Positions 26,938-36,702 of a stretch of 64,000 bases of DNA are shown here, piece by piece. The position numbers were made by a program, and so were the translations under genes. This DNA is from an uncultured Clostridium sp. GTDB lineage: Bacteria; Bacillota; Clostridia; TANB77; CAG-508. Position 1 is the stretch's first letter; each line of letters starts with the position of its first letter. Under the pieces are notes generated by a model. It saw nothing but the letters and a program-made list of their open reading frames with translations. It had not been told where the DNA came from and did no database searches. Where the stretch lies: contig CAOJKP010000003.1 of assembly GCA_948438085.1 (NCBI GenBank), positions 1-64,000 on the forward strand. The letters are read 5' to 3'.

Positions 26938-27948
26938 ATGAAAAAGTTATTAGTACATATAAGGACGTCGATTAAGCTAATATCCGTAACAGTTTTAGCA
27001 TTAGCATTAATTATAGGAATAATAGCATTTATATATAAACCAACATATAGTGTTTCACTTGATGGAGAATTTATAGGATACACAAAAAATAAGGCAGAAT
27101 TGCAAAAAAGAATAAATCAATACATAGAAAATGGAAATAGTGAAAATGTGGCATTTGTTCAAATTGATGTTATGCCAGAATATAAACTATGTTTGTTAAA
27201 AAAAGGTATTGAGCCAAATGATGATGAAATTTATGAGAAAGTTGAAGCAATAGGAACAACATATTATAAATATTATGCAATATTAGTAGATGGGGAAGAA
27301 AAGAGATTTGTTTCAACATTTGAAGAAGCAGAAGTAGCACTAAATGGTCTAAAAGAAAAAAATAGTGCAAATAAAGATAAAATAACAATAGTAGAAAAAT
27401 ATGAAACAGAGCCAAAAGAAATAGTTACATCAGAAGTAGTAATATCTGAATTATATGAAAAAGTACAAGAAACTAAAACTACAACAAATAATACAAAATC
27501 AAAAGCAAAATCTTCAGGAGGTCCAGTAAGATATGCTTCAAGTGCTAATACAACAAGCAAAGTAGTACCATTAGGAATAAATTTAATAAAACCAATATCA
27601 GGTTCAGTTACATCAAGATTTGGAGGAAGATGGGGTTCAACACATAAAGGAATTGATATAGGAGCTGCGAGAGGAACAAAAATAAAGGCATCTGCATCAG
27701 GAACAGTAGTTACCTCAGCAACAGGATATAATGGTGGATACGGAAATTATGTAGTAATATCACATGGAAATGGAATAGAAACAGCATATGGACATTGTAG
27801 TGAATTATATGTAAAAGTTGGACAAAAAGTGTCACAAGGAGAAGTTATAGCAGCAGTAGGAAATACAGGTCGTTCATATGGAAATCACCTTCATTTAGAA
27901 ATTAGAATAAATGGAATAGCACAAAATCCACAAAATTATTTATATTAA
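26938..27948 (+). CDS. M23 family cell-wall endopeptidase
   Basis: The protein has a membrane anchor (about residues 12-30), a region of roughly 150 residues with repeated strand-helix units, a short Ser/Asn linker, and a C-terminal LytM/M23 domain: GGRWGSTHKGIDIG with His and Asp ligands and NHLHLEIRING with the HxH. It should cut peptidoglycan cross-bridges outside the cell. Two starts are possible; the ATG at 26923 touches its AAGGAG, so I prefer 26938. It resembles SpoIIQ/YabE-associated enzymes in layout. Confidence 0.88.
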   Translation: MKKLLVHIRTSIKLISVTVLALALIIGIIAFIYKPTYSVSLDGEFIGYTKNKAELQKRINQYIENGNSENVAFVQIDVMPEYKLCLLKKGIEPNDDEIYEKVEAIGTTYYKYYAILVDGEEKRFVSTFEEAEVALNGLKEKNSANKDKITIVEKYETEPKEIVTSEVVISELYEKVQETKTTTNNTKSKAKSSGGPVRYASSANTTSKVVPLGINLIKPISGSVTSRFGGRWGSTHKGIDIGAARGTKIKASASGTVVTSATGYNGGYGNYVVISHGNGIETAYGHCSELYVKVGQKVSQGEVIAAVGNTGRSYGNHLHLEIRINGIAQNPQNYLY

Positions 27949-27949
27949 T

Positions 27950-27985
27950 AAAGAAAGAAAATGCATTTTTGCATTTTCTTTCTTT
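27950..27985 (+). terminator. Intrinsic terminator
   Basis: A perfect 16-bp stem (27950-27965 with 27970-27985) with a TTTT loop. Confidence 0.85.
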
Positions 27986-28025
27986 ATAATTATTCACTAT
28001 TCATTATTAATTACAATTATAAGAT

Positions 28026-28131
28026 TGTAGGGGCTACCTTTGGCAGTCCATTCTCCAACTAATAGTCTCGAACAATGTAGGGGCGATTTCAATCGCCCGC
28101 CCTATAGAGGAATACCCAAGCAATGTAATTA
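28026..28131 (+). repeat. GTAGGGGC-type repeat, two units in tandem (type D)
   Basis: Two units start TGTAGGGGC; the second (28076-28131) runs through a GGGCGAT/ATCGCCC hairpin to CCGCCCTATAGAGG, AATACCCAAG and TGTAATTA. Matching units are at 48022-48079 and 51916-51973. The hairpin sequence differs between units while pairing is kept. Confidence 0.8.
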
Positions 28132-28176
28132 TAAATAACTAAAGTGCGACCATTAGGTCGCACTTTAGTTATTTAT
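28131..28176. terminator. Perfect 21-bp inverted repeat, terminator of mecA
   Basis: 28131-28151 pairs exactly with 28156-28176 around a four-base loop. The mecA stop codon lies in the right arm, so this ends mecA on the minus strand. The GTGCGACC phrase inside also occurs in the palindromic elements. Confidence 0.8.
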
Positions 28177-28799
28177 AATTTACAAAAATGTTTAACACAA
28201 GTTTTAATAGCATTACTCTTCATAATAATATTACCATATTCCATAAGTTTACTCTCAAACAAATCAGAGAAATTAACAAAATGTGCGAACTCTGTTACTA
28301 CTGAATAGAAAAATTTTAACTTTTGTGAATTACTATTTATTTCAGATAAAACAAGATAATATTTGTTATTATATTCGTACAATGACTGTACTTTAGAAAG
28401 AGAAGTAGTGCAATTATGTTGTTGTAAATAATTACAAAATTCGCAGAAATTATCAAAGTTACAAAATTCATAAATTGCCTTAGAATTTTCTATATTAGGA
28501 TTTTTTCTTTTTATATTAACTCTTTTTCTTTTATATGTATTCTTCTGCTTTTCAACAGCAAATCTAGTAACGGTTAAAACAAAACTACCATTGGAAAGAG
28601 CTAAAGCTTCAATCATAATTTTGTAATCATCAGTAACAAAGCCAACTTTTTTTTCTGCCTCATCTAACATATCTAAAAATATAGATTGTGATTCAATAGA
28701 ATTAGACATGAAAGTGTGGAAATCAATGTTTTTTTCTTTTAAATCATCTAAATTTAAAGTTATTCTTATTTTATCTTCATTAAGTTTTTCAATTTTCAT
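28173..28799 (-). CDS. mecA: Adaptor protein MecA
   Basis: This 208-residue protein starts KIEKLNEDKIRITL and continues LDEAEKKVGF, matching the N-terminal substrate-binding domain of MecA; the C-terminal part with FEFCNFDN-like phrasing and YLVLSEI fits the ClpC-binding domain. MecA delivers proteins to ClpCP for degradation and controls competence in Bacillus. A basic linker (about residues 88-105) separates the domains. It is a single gene with its own terminator. Confidence 0.85.
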   Translation of the reverse strand: MKIEKLNEDKIRITLNLDDLKEKNIDFHTFMSNSIESQSIFLDMLDEAEKKVGFVTDDYKIMIEALALSNGSFVLTVTRFAVEKQKNTYKRKRVNIKRKNPNIENSKAIYEFCNFDNFCEFCNYLQQHNCTTSLSKVQSLYEYNNKYYLVLSEINSNSQKLKFFYSVVTEFAHFVNFSDLFESKLMEYGNIIMKSNAIKTCVKHFCKL

Positions 28800-29016
28800 A
28801 ATAAAAATCTTTCCTTCCTAAACTAATAAACCTTAATTTAATTATACTACTATATTATAAAAAGTTAAACACACAAATTATGGTAAAAGTATTTTTTATA
28901 ATATATTATATTATAAAAAAATAAAAATGTACTAATAATATAGCACAATAAAAATAAAAAGAAAAGAAAAAATGGAAAATAAATATAATAAAATATAATT
29001 AACACTCTAATATAAA

Positions 29017-29055
29017 ATAAAGAAGGCCCCACGCAACGCAGGGGGCCTTCTTTAT
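29017..29055 (-). terminator. GC-rich intrinsic terminator
   Basis: A 14-bp stem (29017-29030 with 29042-29055) including GGCCCC/GGGGCC, T-rich on the minus-strand exit side. Confidence 0.88.
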
Positions 29056-29078
29056 GTCATGTAGCCTAATCAATTATA

Positions 29079-29483
29079 TCATTCTGAGTCTGCTTTCTGC
29101 CATACACAGAAAAACGTGAAAAAGACTAAAAATATGACGAAACATATTGCGCCTAATACTGCCATTGTTATCAGTTCGTCCATAAATATGGCACCAGAGA
29201 TCCCGTATACTGCCAGCATAGACAATGCCAAGAAAAAGCCAGACATTTCTAAAGCAACTTTCCTTGATCCATCTAAAGGTTTTCTCCAGATGCACAAAAG
29301 CGTGAACATATAGTAGCAAACGCCAAGGCATAAGAATCCCAGGAATACTAACGCAGGCTTTTCTGCCTTAGCAGCTATGACAAGCACAGCCATAGACAAT
29401 AGCAAAAGGAAAATGCTACTACCTAATAGCAGCCGCTCATCAAGACTAAGTTTTAAAGTTACGTTTGGTTTTTTCATATTCAT
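29079..29483 (-). CDS. Four-helix membrane protein, unknown, probably acquired
   Basis: The 134-residue product has four membrane helices (about residues 19-38, 45-66, 82-98 and 105-127) and a short charged tail. AAAGGGGG precedes the ATG at 29483. Codon use is clearly richer in GC than in its neighbours, including CGG at codon 17 (29435-29433), and its terminator is GC-rich. This suggests a recent import from another gut Firmicute. I do not recognise the family. Confidence 0.65.
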   Translation of the reverse strand: MNMKKPNVTLKLSLDERLLLGSSIFLLLLSMAVLVIAAKAEKPALVFLGFLCLGVCYYMFTLLCIWRKPLDGSRKVALEMSGFFLALSMLAVYGISGAIFMDELITMAVLGAICFVIFLVFFTFFCVWQKADSE

Positions 29484-29622
29484 AAAAAAACCCCCTTTCA
29501 TTTTTTTTGCATAACGCTAATAAAATTATAGCATTATATACCAAAATAGTCAACATAATACAAATGTGTCTAAAATAAATTCCTTAAATATTACAATTTT
29601 ATTGAAAAATATATGATTTTAC

Positions 29623-29651
29623 TTGAAAAAAACTGTTTATGAATATATAAT
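29623..29651 (+). promoter_or_regulatory. Promoter of the DUF4321-radC group
   Basis: TTGAAA (29623-29628), a 17-base spacer and TATAAT (29646-29651) lie 82 bases upstream of the 29734 start codon. Confidence 0.65.
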
Positions 29652-29733
29652 ACTATAGGAAAAATATATAATAGGTTTATTTTCAAAAGAAAATATAATA
29701 GTAAAAAACGTACCAATGAATATAGGAGGAAAT

Positions 29734-29991
29734 ATGGCTACAAGAGATAAAAGTATATGGATATTTATAGTATTTTTGTTAGCAGGGCTTGTAATAGGAG
29801 GGCTGTTAGGAGAACTTGCTGCAAAGGTAGATTTTTTATGGTGGTTATCTTATGGACAAGAGTTTGGATTATCACAACCACTAATATTAGATTTAAATAT
29901 AATAAAAATTACATTTGGGCTACAATTAAAAATTAATATAGCAAGTATAATAGGAATGGCAATAGCAATTTTTATTTATAGAAAAGTATAA
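29734..29991 (+). CDS. DUF4321 family membrane protein
   Basis: The 85-residue protein has two membrane helices (IFIVFLLAGLVIGGLLGEL near residues 10-28 and the C-terminal IASIIGMAIAIFIY). This matches DUF4321, a small Clostridia family commonly found just before radC and mreB, as here. Its function is unknown. AGGAGG decides the ATG at 29734 over an in-frame ATG at 29716. Confidence 0.85.
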   Translation: MATRDKSIWIFIVFLLAGLVIGGLLGELAAKVDFLWWLSYGQEFGLSQPLILDLNIIKITFGLQLKINIASIIGMAIAIFIYRKV

Positions 29992-30038
29992 CTATATTTA
30001 ATTTGACAAAGACTATATGGGGGAGAAAGGAAAAATAA

Positions 30039-30737
30039 ATGACTTTAAAAATGAAAGAACTCCCAGAATCAGAAAGACCATACGAAAAATTAGAAATGTA
30101 TGGTGCAGAGAAGTTATCCAATTCAGAATTATTAGCAATAATCATAAAAACAGGAACAAAAGAAGAAAGTGCTTTTGGTTTAGCACAAAAGGTACTTGCA
30201 CTTAAAGATGATATTGGAAATAAGGAACTAAGTTTTTTACAAAATTTATCAATAGAAGAATTGATAAAAATAAAAGGAATTGGAAAAATAAAAGCAATAC
30301 AAATAATAGCAACTTGTGAACTAGCACGAAGAATGTCTAAACCAATTAATTCTTTAAAAGTCAAGATTAACAATTCTAAAGATGTATCAAATCTATTAAT
30401 GGACGAACTAAGACTAGAAAAAAGAGAATTAGTTAAACTATTAATATTAAATTCTAAAAATGTACTATTAAAAATAGTAGATATTGCATTAGGTGGAAGT
30501 AATTTTGCGGCATTAGAGCCTAAAATTGTTCTTTATGAACCAATAAAAATGCAAGCACAAAAGATAATCTTAGTACATAATCATCCAAGTGGAGATCCAA
30601 CACCTAGTAAAGGTGATTACCTAGTAACAGATAGAATATATGAGTGTGCAGATGTAATGGGAATTACATTGGTTGATCATGTTATTATTGGAGATAATAA
30701 ATTTCAGAGTATTTTTAAGAATAAAAGTGAACATTAA
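30039..30737 (+). CDS. radC: RadC family protein
   Basis: The 232-residue protein has an N-terminal helix-hairpin-helix part (LIKIKGIGKIKAIQI) and a C-terminal JAMM-type metal site (LVHNHPSGDPTPSKGDYLVTD). RadC was named for DNA repair, but its biochemical role is unsettled. It lies 47 bases after the DUF4321 gene and ahead of mreB, the usual Clostridia order (often with maf). About 160 bases with a loose hairpin separate it from mreB. Confidence 0.95.
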   Translation: MTLKMKELPESERPYEKLEMYGAEKLSNSELLAIIIKTGTKEESAFGLAQKVLALKDDIGNKELSFLQNLSIEELIKIKGIGKIKAIQIIATCELARRMSKPINSLKVKINNSKDVSNLLMDELRLEKRELVKLLILNSKNVLLKIVDIALGGSNFAALEPKIVLYEPIKMQAQKIILVHNHPSGDPTPSKGDYLVTDRIYECADVMGITLVDHVIIGDNKFQSIFKNKSEH

Positions 30738-30894
30738 TAGCATTTTAAAGTCTCTCTTTTTGTATTTCATTTCTATACGATTTGTATGTACACATTAAAA
30801 TGCTAAAACTAAGAAATGTTTACTAGCAAATTTTATTAAGTAAAATTTGTGAGAAATATTAGAAATAAATAATTAAGAAAGAAGGATGTAATTA

Positions 30895-31926
30895 ATGAAA
30901 CTATTTGGGATTGGAGACAAAGATATAGGTATTGATTTAGGTACAGCAAATATGCTAGTTACACTTAAAGGAAAAGGAATTGTATTAAAAGAACCATCAG
31001 TAGTTGCAATAGATAGAAAAACAGGAGAAATTATGGCAACAGGTGTAGAAGCAAAGGACATGCTTGGAAGAACACCAGAAAGAATAAAGGCAGTAAGACC
31101 ATTAAAAGATGGAGTAATAGCAGATTTTACAGCAACACAACTTATGTTGAAAAATATAATATCTAAAGTATCAAAAAAATATAACATAGGAAGACCAAGG
31201 GTTGTAGTAGGAGTTCCATCAGGAATTACAGAAGTAGAAGAAAGAGCTGTAGAAGAATCAGTAGTACAAGCAGGAGCAAAAGAAGTATATTTAATAGAAG
31301 AACCAATGGCTGCAGCAATAGGAGCAAACTTAGAAGTATCAGAGCCAAGTGGTAGCATAATAGTAGATATCGGTGGAGGAACAACGGAAGTTGCAGTAGT
31401 ATCTTTAGGAGGAATAGTAGTAAGTAATTCATTAAGAGTAGCAGGAGATGAACTAGACGGAGATATAGTTAGCTATATAAAAAAAGAAATAAATTTAGCA
31501 ATAGGGGAAACAACAGCTGAGGAAATAAAAATGGAAATTGGATGTGCAATGCCATTAATGACAGAGCAAACAAAAGAAATAAGAGGAAGAGATTTACAAA
31601 CAGGACTTCCAAGAAATGTAATAATAACATCAACACAAGTGCAAGATGCTATGGCAGAATCTGTAAATGAAATAGTTGAAGTAGTAAAAGCAACCTTAGA
31701 AAAAACACCACCAGAGTTAGCTTCAGATATAATGGAAAAAGGAATTGTATTAGCAGGTGGAGGAGCATTAATTAAAAACTTAGATAAACTATTAAGCGAA
31801 AAAACAGGAATGCCAGTTTATGTTGCAGAAAATCCACTTGACTGTGTAGTTAAAGGAACAGGAAAAACACTAGAAGATTTAGATAAATTAAGAAGTGTAT
31901 TAATAAATGCAAGAAAGAGAAGATAA
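30895..31926 (+). CDS. mreB: Rod shape-determining protein MreB
   Basis: This 343-residue bacterial actin forms filaments under the membrane that guide sidewall synthesis. Visible motifs are [13 protein letters not shown] (phosphate 1), [34 protein letters not shown] (phosphate 2) and [13 protein letters not shown] (adenosine). The amphipathic start [10 protein letters not shown] is short. It heads the mreB-mreC-mreD-mrdA-minC operon, so the cell is probably rod-shaped. Confidence 0.97.
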   Translation: MKLFGIGDKDIGIDLGTANMLVTLKGKGIVLKEPSVVAIDRKTGEIMATGVEAKDMLGRTPERIKAVRPLKDGVIADFTATQLMLKNIISKVSKKYNIGRPRVVVGVPSGITEVEERAVEESVVQAGAKEVYLIEEPMAAAIGANLEVSEPSGSIIVDIGGGTTEVAVVSLGGIVVSNSLRVAGDELDGDIVSYIKKEINLAIGETTAEEIKMEIGCAMPLMTEQTKEIRGRDLQTGLPRNVIITSTQVQDAMAESVNEIVEVVKATLEKTPPELASDIMEKGIVLAGGGALIKNLDKLLSEKTGMPVYVAENPLDCVVKGTGKTLEDLDKLRSVLINARKRR

Positions 31927-31943
31927 AAGAAAGGATAATTGGT

Positions 31944-32759
31944 ATGTATAAAAAAAATACAGGTGTTATGGGAATAATAATAACAATAGTAATATTAATA
32001 TTATTAGTTATTTTATCTAATATAAACATAGAAAAGTTATCTCACATAGAAAACATTTTTACAGTAGTAATAATGCCTGTACAGAATGGATTAACATACC
32101 TAAAGCAAAAAATAGCTGGGAATGATGAATTTTTTTCAGATATATCTACTTTAAAACAAGAAAACGAAGAACTAAAAAATAAAAATGCTGAATTAGAGAG
32201 AAACTTAAGAGAATATGAAATATTAAAATCTGAAAATCAAACATTAAAAGAATATATGAATTTAACACAAAAATACGCAAATTATTCAACAAAGGCAGGA
32301 TATATAATAAATAAAGATGTTACTAATTATAATAGTACATTTATAATAAATATAGGAAAAAAAGATGGAATAGAAGTAAACATGACAGTTATATCAGATA
32401 AAGGTTTGGTAGGTCATATAATATCAACCACAGATAGCACATCAAAAGTACAAACTATAATTGATACATCTAGTTCATTAAGTGCAATAATGAGTACCTC
32501 TAGAGATTCCTTAATATGTAAGGGAACTCTAGAGGAAAAAAACTGTTTAAGAGCGACATATATTCCAACTACGGCAAATATTGTTCAAGGAGATAAAATA
32601 GAAACTTCAGGAATGGGAGGAATATATCCTAAAGGAATATTAATAGGAACAATAAAAAGTATAGAAAACACAAAAAATATTACAGATAGATATGCAATAA
32701 TCAAACCAGCAGTTGATTTTGATAAAGTAGAAACTGTACTAGTAATAACAAACGAATAA
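31944..32759 (+). CDS. mreC: Rod shape-determining protein MreC
   Basis: The 271-residue product has a membrane helix (about residues 9-27), a coiled coil (about 70-105) and the two beta-barrel domain of MreC (VTNYNSTFIINIGKKDGI, VISDKGLVGHI, ETSGMGGIYPKGILIG). It links MreB filaments to penicillin-binding protein 2 outside the membrane. It is 17 bases after mreB and 64 before mreD. Confidence 0.94.
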   Translation: MYKKNTGVMGIIITIVILILLVILSNINIEKLSHIENIFTVVIMPVQNGLTYLKQKIAGNDEFFSDISTLKQENEELKNKNAELERNLREYEILKSENQTLKEYMNLTQKYANYSTKAGYIINKDVTNYNSTFIINIGKKDGIEVNMTVISDKGLVGHIISTTDSTSKVQTIIDTSSSLSAIMSTSRDSLICKGTLEEKNCLRATYIPTTANIVQGDKIETSGMGGIYPKGILIGTIKSIENTKNITDRYAIIKPAVDFDKVETVLVITNE

Positions 32760-32823
32760 GAATATTTTAATTAAAAATTATATTAGCTTATTCACCAAAA
32801 TACTGCTTACTAAGGAGGTTCAA

Positions 32824-33357
32824 TTGAAAAAAACAGTAATTGTAATATCAATATTTATAACATTCTTAATAATATATTTTTTACAATCGAACTTATTCAA
32901 CTGGTTTACTATAGCAGGAATATCTCCAAATTTGTTTGTAATAATGGCATTATTTTTGGGGCTATTTTTAGGAAGAAGCCGAGGGATACCTATCATATTA
33001 GTAATAGGGATATTTTTAGATTTTTTTATTGGAAAAAAAATTGGAACTTCGGCAATAATGCTTGCTTGTGTAGTATTAATTGCAGGATATTTTGAGCAAA
33101 ACTTTTCAAAAGATAGTAGAATAACAATTTTACTTATGACAGCAGGAGTAACTCTAATATATGAAGTAGGAATGTATTTATTAAATATTATTTTTGTAGG
33201 AACTACATTAGAAATATTGCCATTTATGAAAATACTATTAATAGAAACTTTGTATAATGTAATATTAACCATTATATTACATCCATTAATTCAAAAACTT
33301 GGATATTGTATAGAAGAAACATTTAAGGAATCACGAATACTTACAAGATATTTTTAA
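32824..33357 (+). CDS. mreD: Rod shape-determining protein MreD
   Basis: This 177-residue integral membrane protein has about five helices and the NLFNWFTIAGISPNL and FLGRSRGI phrases typical of Firmicute MreD. The start is TTG at 32824, chosen by the AAGGAGG seven bases upstream. It sits between mreC and the gene for penicillin-binding protein 2. Confidence 0.9.
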   Translation: MKKTVIVISIFITFLIIYFLQSNLFNWFTIAGISPNLFVIMALFLGLFLGRSRGIPIILVIGIFLDFFIGKKIGTSAIMLACVVLIAGYFEQNFSKDSRITILLMTAGVTLIYEVGMYLLNIIFVGTTLEILPFMKILLIETLYNVILTIILHPLIQKLGYCIEETFKESRILTRYF

Positions 33358-33377
33358 TTTATGAAGGAGGTTAAAAT

Positions 33378-35501
33378 TTGAGAGAACAAAAACAGTCAAA
33401 CATAAGATTAAGATATAATATATTAACTGTTTTTACATATATAATAGGAATAATATTATTAATTCAATTATTTAATCTTCAAATAATTCATGGAGCAGAA
33501 TATAGGCAAACATCAAATACAAGATTAACTAGAGAAAGTGTACTAAAAGCAGCTAGAGGAAACATAAAAGATAGTAGTGGAATAAGCTTAGCACAAACAG
33601 GAACAGCATATACACTAGAAATGTATAAGACAAAAATAGATAATAACACATTAAATAATACAATATTAAATATGATACAAGTTTTAGAACAAAATCAAGA
33701 TAAATATGTAGATGAATTTCCAATAAATATAAATCCATTTAGTTTTACACAAGAAGATATAGATAAACAAAAAAATTGGAAAAAAACATATAAAATAAAT
33801 GAAGATGCTACACCAGAAGAAGCCTTTTATGTTTTCAAAAATAAATATGCAATTGAAAATGATAATATAGAAGAAATAAGAAAAATAATATCAATAAGAT
33901 ATCAAATTTCTAAGGAAGGATATAGTTCTACAAAATCAATACAAATTAGTTCTAATATAAGTGCAAAAAGTAGAGACATTTTTAATGAACAAAATGATAA
34001 ATTTCCAGGAATTAGTATATTAGTGCAGCCAATTAGATCATATCCAAAAGGAAATCTAGCATCACACATATTAGGATATACATCAAAAATAGGTCAAGAA
34101 GAATTAAAAGAAGAATTAGAAAAAGGAAATGATTATACTAGAAACGATTATTATGGAAAAGCAGGAATTGAAAGAGTTGCAGAAAAATATTTAAAAGGAC
34201 AAGATGGAATAAAACAAATAGATATGGCAGTTGATGGTACAATAACAGATGAATATATTCAAGAGCAAGCAATACAAGGCAAGGATGTAATACTATCTAT
34301 AGATGCTAGGTTGCAAGAAGTAACACAAACAGCACTGAAGAACAACGTAGAGGGCATAAGAAATGGGGAATATGGGGCATCAAATCAATCAGATGCAACA
34401 GGTGGAGCCATGGTAGTAATGGATGTACAAACTGGAGATATACTTGCAATGGCAAGCTATCCAGATTATGAACCATCAAAATTTATATTTGGAATAGATT
34501 CACAAACATGGAAGGAATATTCAGAAGAAACGAAAGCTATAAGAAACAAAGCTGTATCAGAGACATATTCGCCAGGTTCAATTTTTAAAATGATTACAGC
34601 AATTGCAGGTTTAGAAACGGGAACAATTACAACTACAACGAGAATAAACGATACAGGAGTATACCCATACTGGGACCATCCAGCATGTTGGATATGGAAC
34701 AGTTATCATAGAGGACATGGATATTTAAATGTTTCAGGAGCAATTCAACATTCATGCAATTATTTCTTTTATGATATAGGCTACAGAATGGGAATAGATA
34801 ATTTAGTAAAATATGAAAAATATTTTGGTTTAGGTTCAAAAACAGGGGTAGAATTACCAGCAGAGTCAGTAGGACAAATTGCAGGACCAGAAACAAGCAA
34901 AAGGCTTAATACTCAGTGGTATGCTGGAAATACATTATCAGCTGTTATAGGACAGGAAAATAATAAATTTACTCCAATACAAATGGCAAAATATGCAAGT
35001 ATGCTTGCTAATGGAGGAAAAAATATAAAGCCAACAATTATAAAAGCAATACAAAATTCAGATGGTACAAATATTCCAAAAGAAGAATATGAATCATATT
35101 TTAATGAAACATTAGGAATTACAAATGAAATAGAAAATTTGTCAATTAACCCACAAAATTTAGAAGCTATTAGAGAAGGAATGAAATCTGTTACTAGTGA
35201 AAGTGGAGGTACAGCATATTCAATATTTAAAAATTTCAATATAGAAGTAGGAGGAAAAACAGGTTCAGCTCAAACTGGAACAGTAGATGAAAATGGTAAA
35301 AAAATTACACATGCATGGTTTTTAGGTTTTGCACCATTTGATAACCCAGAAATAGCAGTAGTAATATTAGTTGAAAATGGAGGACATGGAAGTACAACAG
35401 CATATGCAGCAAAAGATGTTATGGAGCAATACTTTGGAATGAATGATGAAAGAATAGATGAAGGGACTTCAGCAGAGCCATATGCACAAGTTCAAAATTA
35501 A
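33378..35501 (+). CDS. mrdA: Penicillin-binding protein 2 (elongation transpeptidase)
   Basis: This 707-residue class B penicillin-binding protein cross-links sidewall peptidoglycan. After an N-terminal helix (about residues 14-33) come the dimerisation domain (LTRESVLKAARGNIKD, YPKGNLASHILGY) and the transpeptidase with SPGSIFKM (active Ser), HSCNYFFYD (SxN) and GGKTGSAQTG (KTG). The family trait of an insertion before the transpeptidase is present. It starts with TTG after AAGGAGG. Confidence 0.95.
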   Translation: MREQKQSNIRLRYNILTVFTYIIGIILLIQLFNLQIIHGAEYRQTSNTRLTRESVLKAARGNIKDSSGISLAQTGTAYTLEMYKTKIDNNTLNNTILNMIQVLEQNQDKYVDEFPININPFSFTQEDIDKQKNWKKTYKINEDATPEEAFYVFKNKYAIENDNIEEIRKIISIRYQISKEGYSSTKSIQISSNISAKSRDIFNEQNDKFPGISILVQPIRSYPKGNLASHILGYTSKIGQEELKEELEKGNDYTRNDYYGKAGIERVAEKYLKGQDGIKQIDMAVDGTITDEYIQEQAIQGKDVILSIDARLQEVTQTALKNNVEGIRNGEYGASNQSDATGGAMVVMDVQTGDILAMASYPDYEPSKFIFGIDSQTWKEYSEETKAIRNKAVSETYSPGSIFKMITAIAGLETGTITTTTRINDTGVYPYWDHPACWIWNSYHRGHGYLNVSGAIQHSCNYFFYDIGYRMGIDNLVKYEKYFGLGSKTGVELPAESVGQIAGPETSKRLNTQWYAGNTLSAVIGQENNKFTPIQMAKYASMLANGGKNIKPTIIKAIQNSDGTNIPKEEYESYFNETLGITNEIENLSINPQNLEAIREGMKSVTSESGGTAYSIFKNFNIEVGGKTGSAQTGTVDENGKKITHAWFLGFAPFDNPEIAVVILVENGGHGSTTAYAAKDVMEQYFGMNDERIDEGTSAEPYAQVQN

Positions 35502-35517
35502 GAAAGAAGGATGTAAA

Positions 35518-36126
35518 ATGATAAATAATTCAGCTACAATAACACTTGGACAAGAGAATATAACAATAAAAATAAAAGAAATAGCAAATCAAACAGATAT
35601 AATAAGCTGTTTAAAGGAGAAAATACCAGAGCTTAGAAGATTATATAAAGAAGAAAGAACACCAATTATCGTTACAGGAAAAGTTCTTAAAAATAAAGAA
35701 ATGGATGAAATAAGGCAAATGATACAAGCTCAAATAGATGTAAAAATAGAATTTGATAGTCCAAACGTACTTGGATTATATGGAATAAAAAAAGCATTTA
35801 CACAAGAAATAGAATTATCAGAAACCATGTTTCACAAAGGCTCATTAAGAAGCGGACAGAAAATAGAATTTGATGGAAGTATTGTAATAATGGGTGATGT
35901 AAATGCAGGATCAGAAATAATTGCAAGTGATAATGTAGCTGTTGTTGGAACTTTAAGGGGAACAGCACATGCAGGAGCAAAAGGAAATAAAAAAGCGATA
36001 ATATCTGCAAATAGTATAGAATCAACACAATTGAGAATAGCCAATATTATAAAAGAAATAGAAAACGAAGATGATACAAGAAAAACATATGCTTATGTAG
36101 AAGAAGATAAAATTATTTTAGAATAA
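35518..36126 (+). CDS. minC: Septum site-determining protein MinC
   Basis: The 202-residue product starts at the ATG at 35518 (GAAGGATG upstream), 16 bases after mrdA. The C-terminal beta-helix is clear: GSLRSGQKIEFDGSIVIMGDVNAGSEI, then NVAVVGTLRGTAHAGAKGN. MinC blocks FtsZ ring formation away from midcell and normally works with MinD. In many Clostridia minD follows directly; here a palindromic element follows instead and no minD is in the window. Confidence 0.93.
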   Translation: MINNSATITLGQENITIKIKEIANQTDIISCLKEKIPELRRLYKEERTPIIVTGKVLKNKEMDEIRQMIQAQIDVKIEFDSPNVLGLYGIKKAFTQEIELSETMFHKGSLRSGQKIEFDGSIVIMGDVNAGSEIIASDNVAVVGTLRGTAHAGAKGNKKAIISANSIESTQLRIANIIKEIENEDDTRKTYAYVEEDKIILE

Positions 36127-36133
36127 ACAATTC

Positions 36134-36319
36134 TTCTAAACAATACAATACTATAAATAAATATAATTATTTCTTGTTCGTTGTTGTCGAAGCCTCCCAT
36201 TATAACCATACTGTATGTCGGCTTCTTCAATCGCACTCGCAACAATGTTGCTCGTTTGGTCGCTACGCCTCACTTCGAAATTTTAATTATATTTATTTAT
36301 AGTATTGTATTGTTTAGAA
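36134..36319. repeat. Palindromic intergenic element with 36-bp perfect inverted ends (type C)
   Basis: 36134-36169 and 36284-36319 are perfect inverted repeats. The 114-base core is GC-richer and has its own GAAGCC/GGCTTC hairpin and a CATACTGTATG palindrome. It contains no gene. The core is not clearly related to types A and B though the plan is the same. It could act as a terminator for the mre-min operon. Confidence 0.85.
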
Positions 36320-36343
36320 TAGGAGTATTTTTTATTAAGATAT

Positions 36344-36685
36344 TTAACTAAGCAATAACAAAATTAGAGTAACAAATAAACTTTCATCTTTAACTTCTTC
36401 CTTGTATAAAAAGTAAATTAAAACAATAAGTAAAATATCATCAAAATATAATTTAATACCAAAAATATCAAAAATAGGAGATCCATTAGAATCTTCTTTT
36501 TTTGAATCAGAATCTAAATTAGAATTATTATTTTGCGTAGAAGAGGTATCTTTTTTGGAATCATTAGGAGATACATTCTTATAATTATTAGGTATATAAG
36601 ATGAGTTTGGAACTCTATAAAAGTTATTTCTTTTATATCGGTTATATGTATTATAATTATAAAAAGGCAATGAAAAATATGGCAT
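36344..36685 (-). CDS. Asn/Ser-rich protein with C-terminal hydrophobic segment, unknown
   Basis: The 113-residue product begins with a Tyr/Asn-rich part (YNYNTYNRYKRNNFY), has a low-complexity Ser/Asn/Asp middle, and ends in a conserved-looking segment IFDIFGIKLYFDDILLIVLIYFLYKEEVKDE followed by a hydrophobic tail. Such proteins occur in Clostridia beside the next gene; they may be spore or envelope components but I cannot assign a role. AGGAAAGG lies before the ATG. Confidence 0.65.
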   Translation of the reverse strand: MPYFSLPFYNYNTYNRYKRNNFYRVPNSSYIPNNYKNVSPNDSKKDTSSTQNNNSNLDSDSKKEDSNGSPIFDIFGIKLYFDDILLIVLIYFLYKEEVKDESLFVTLILLLLS

Positions 36686-36702
36686 TCTTTTACATTCCTT
36701 TC

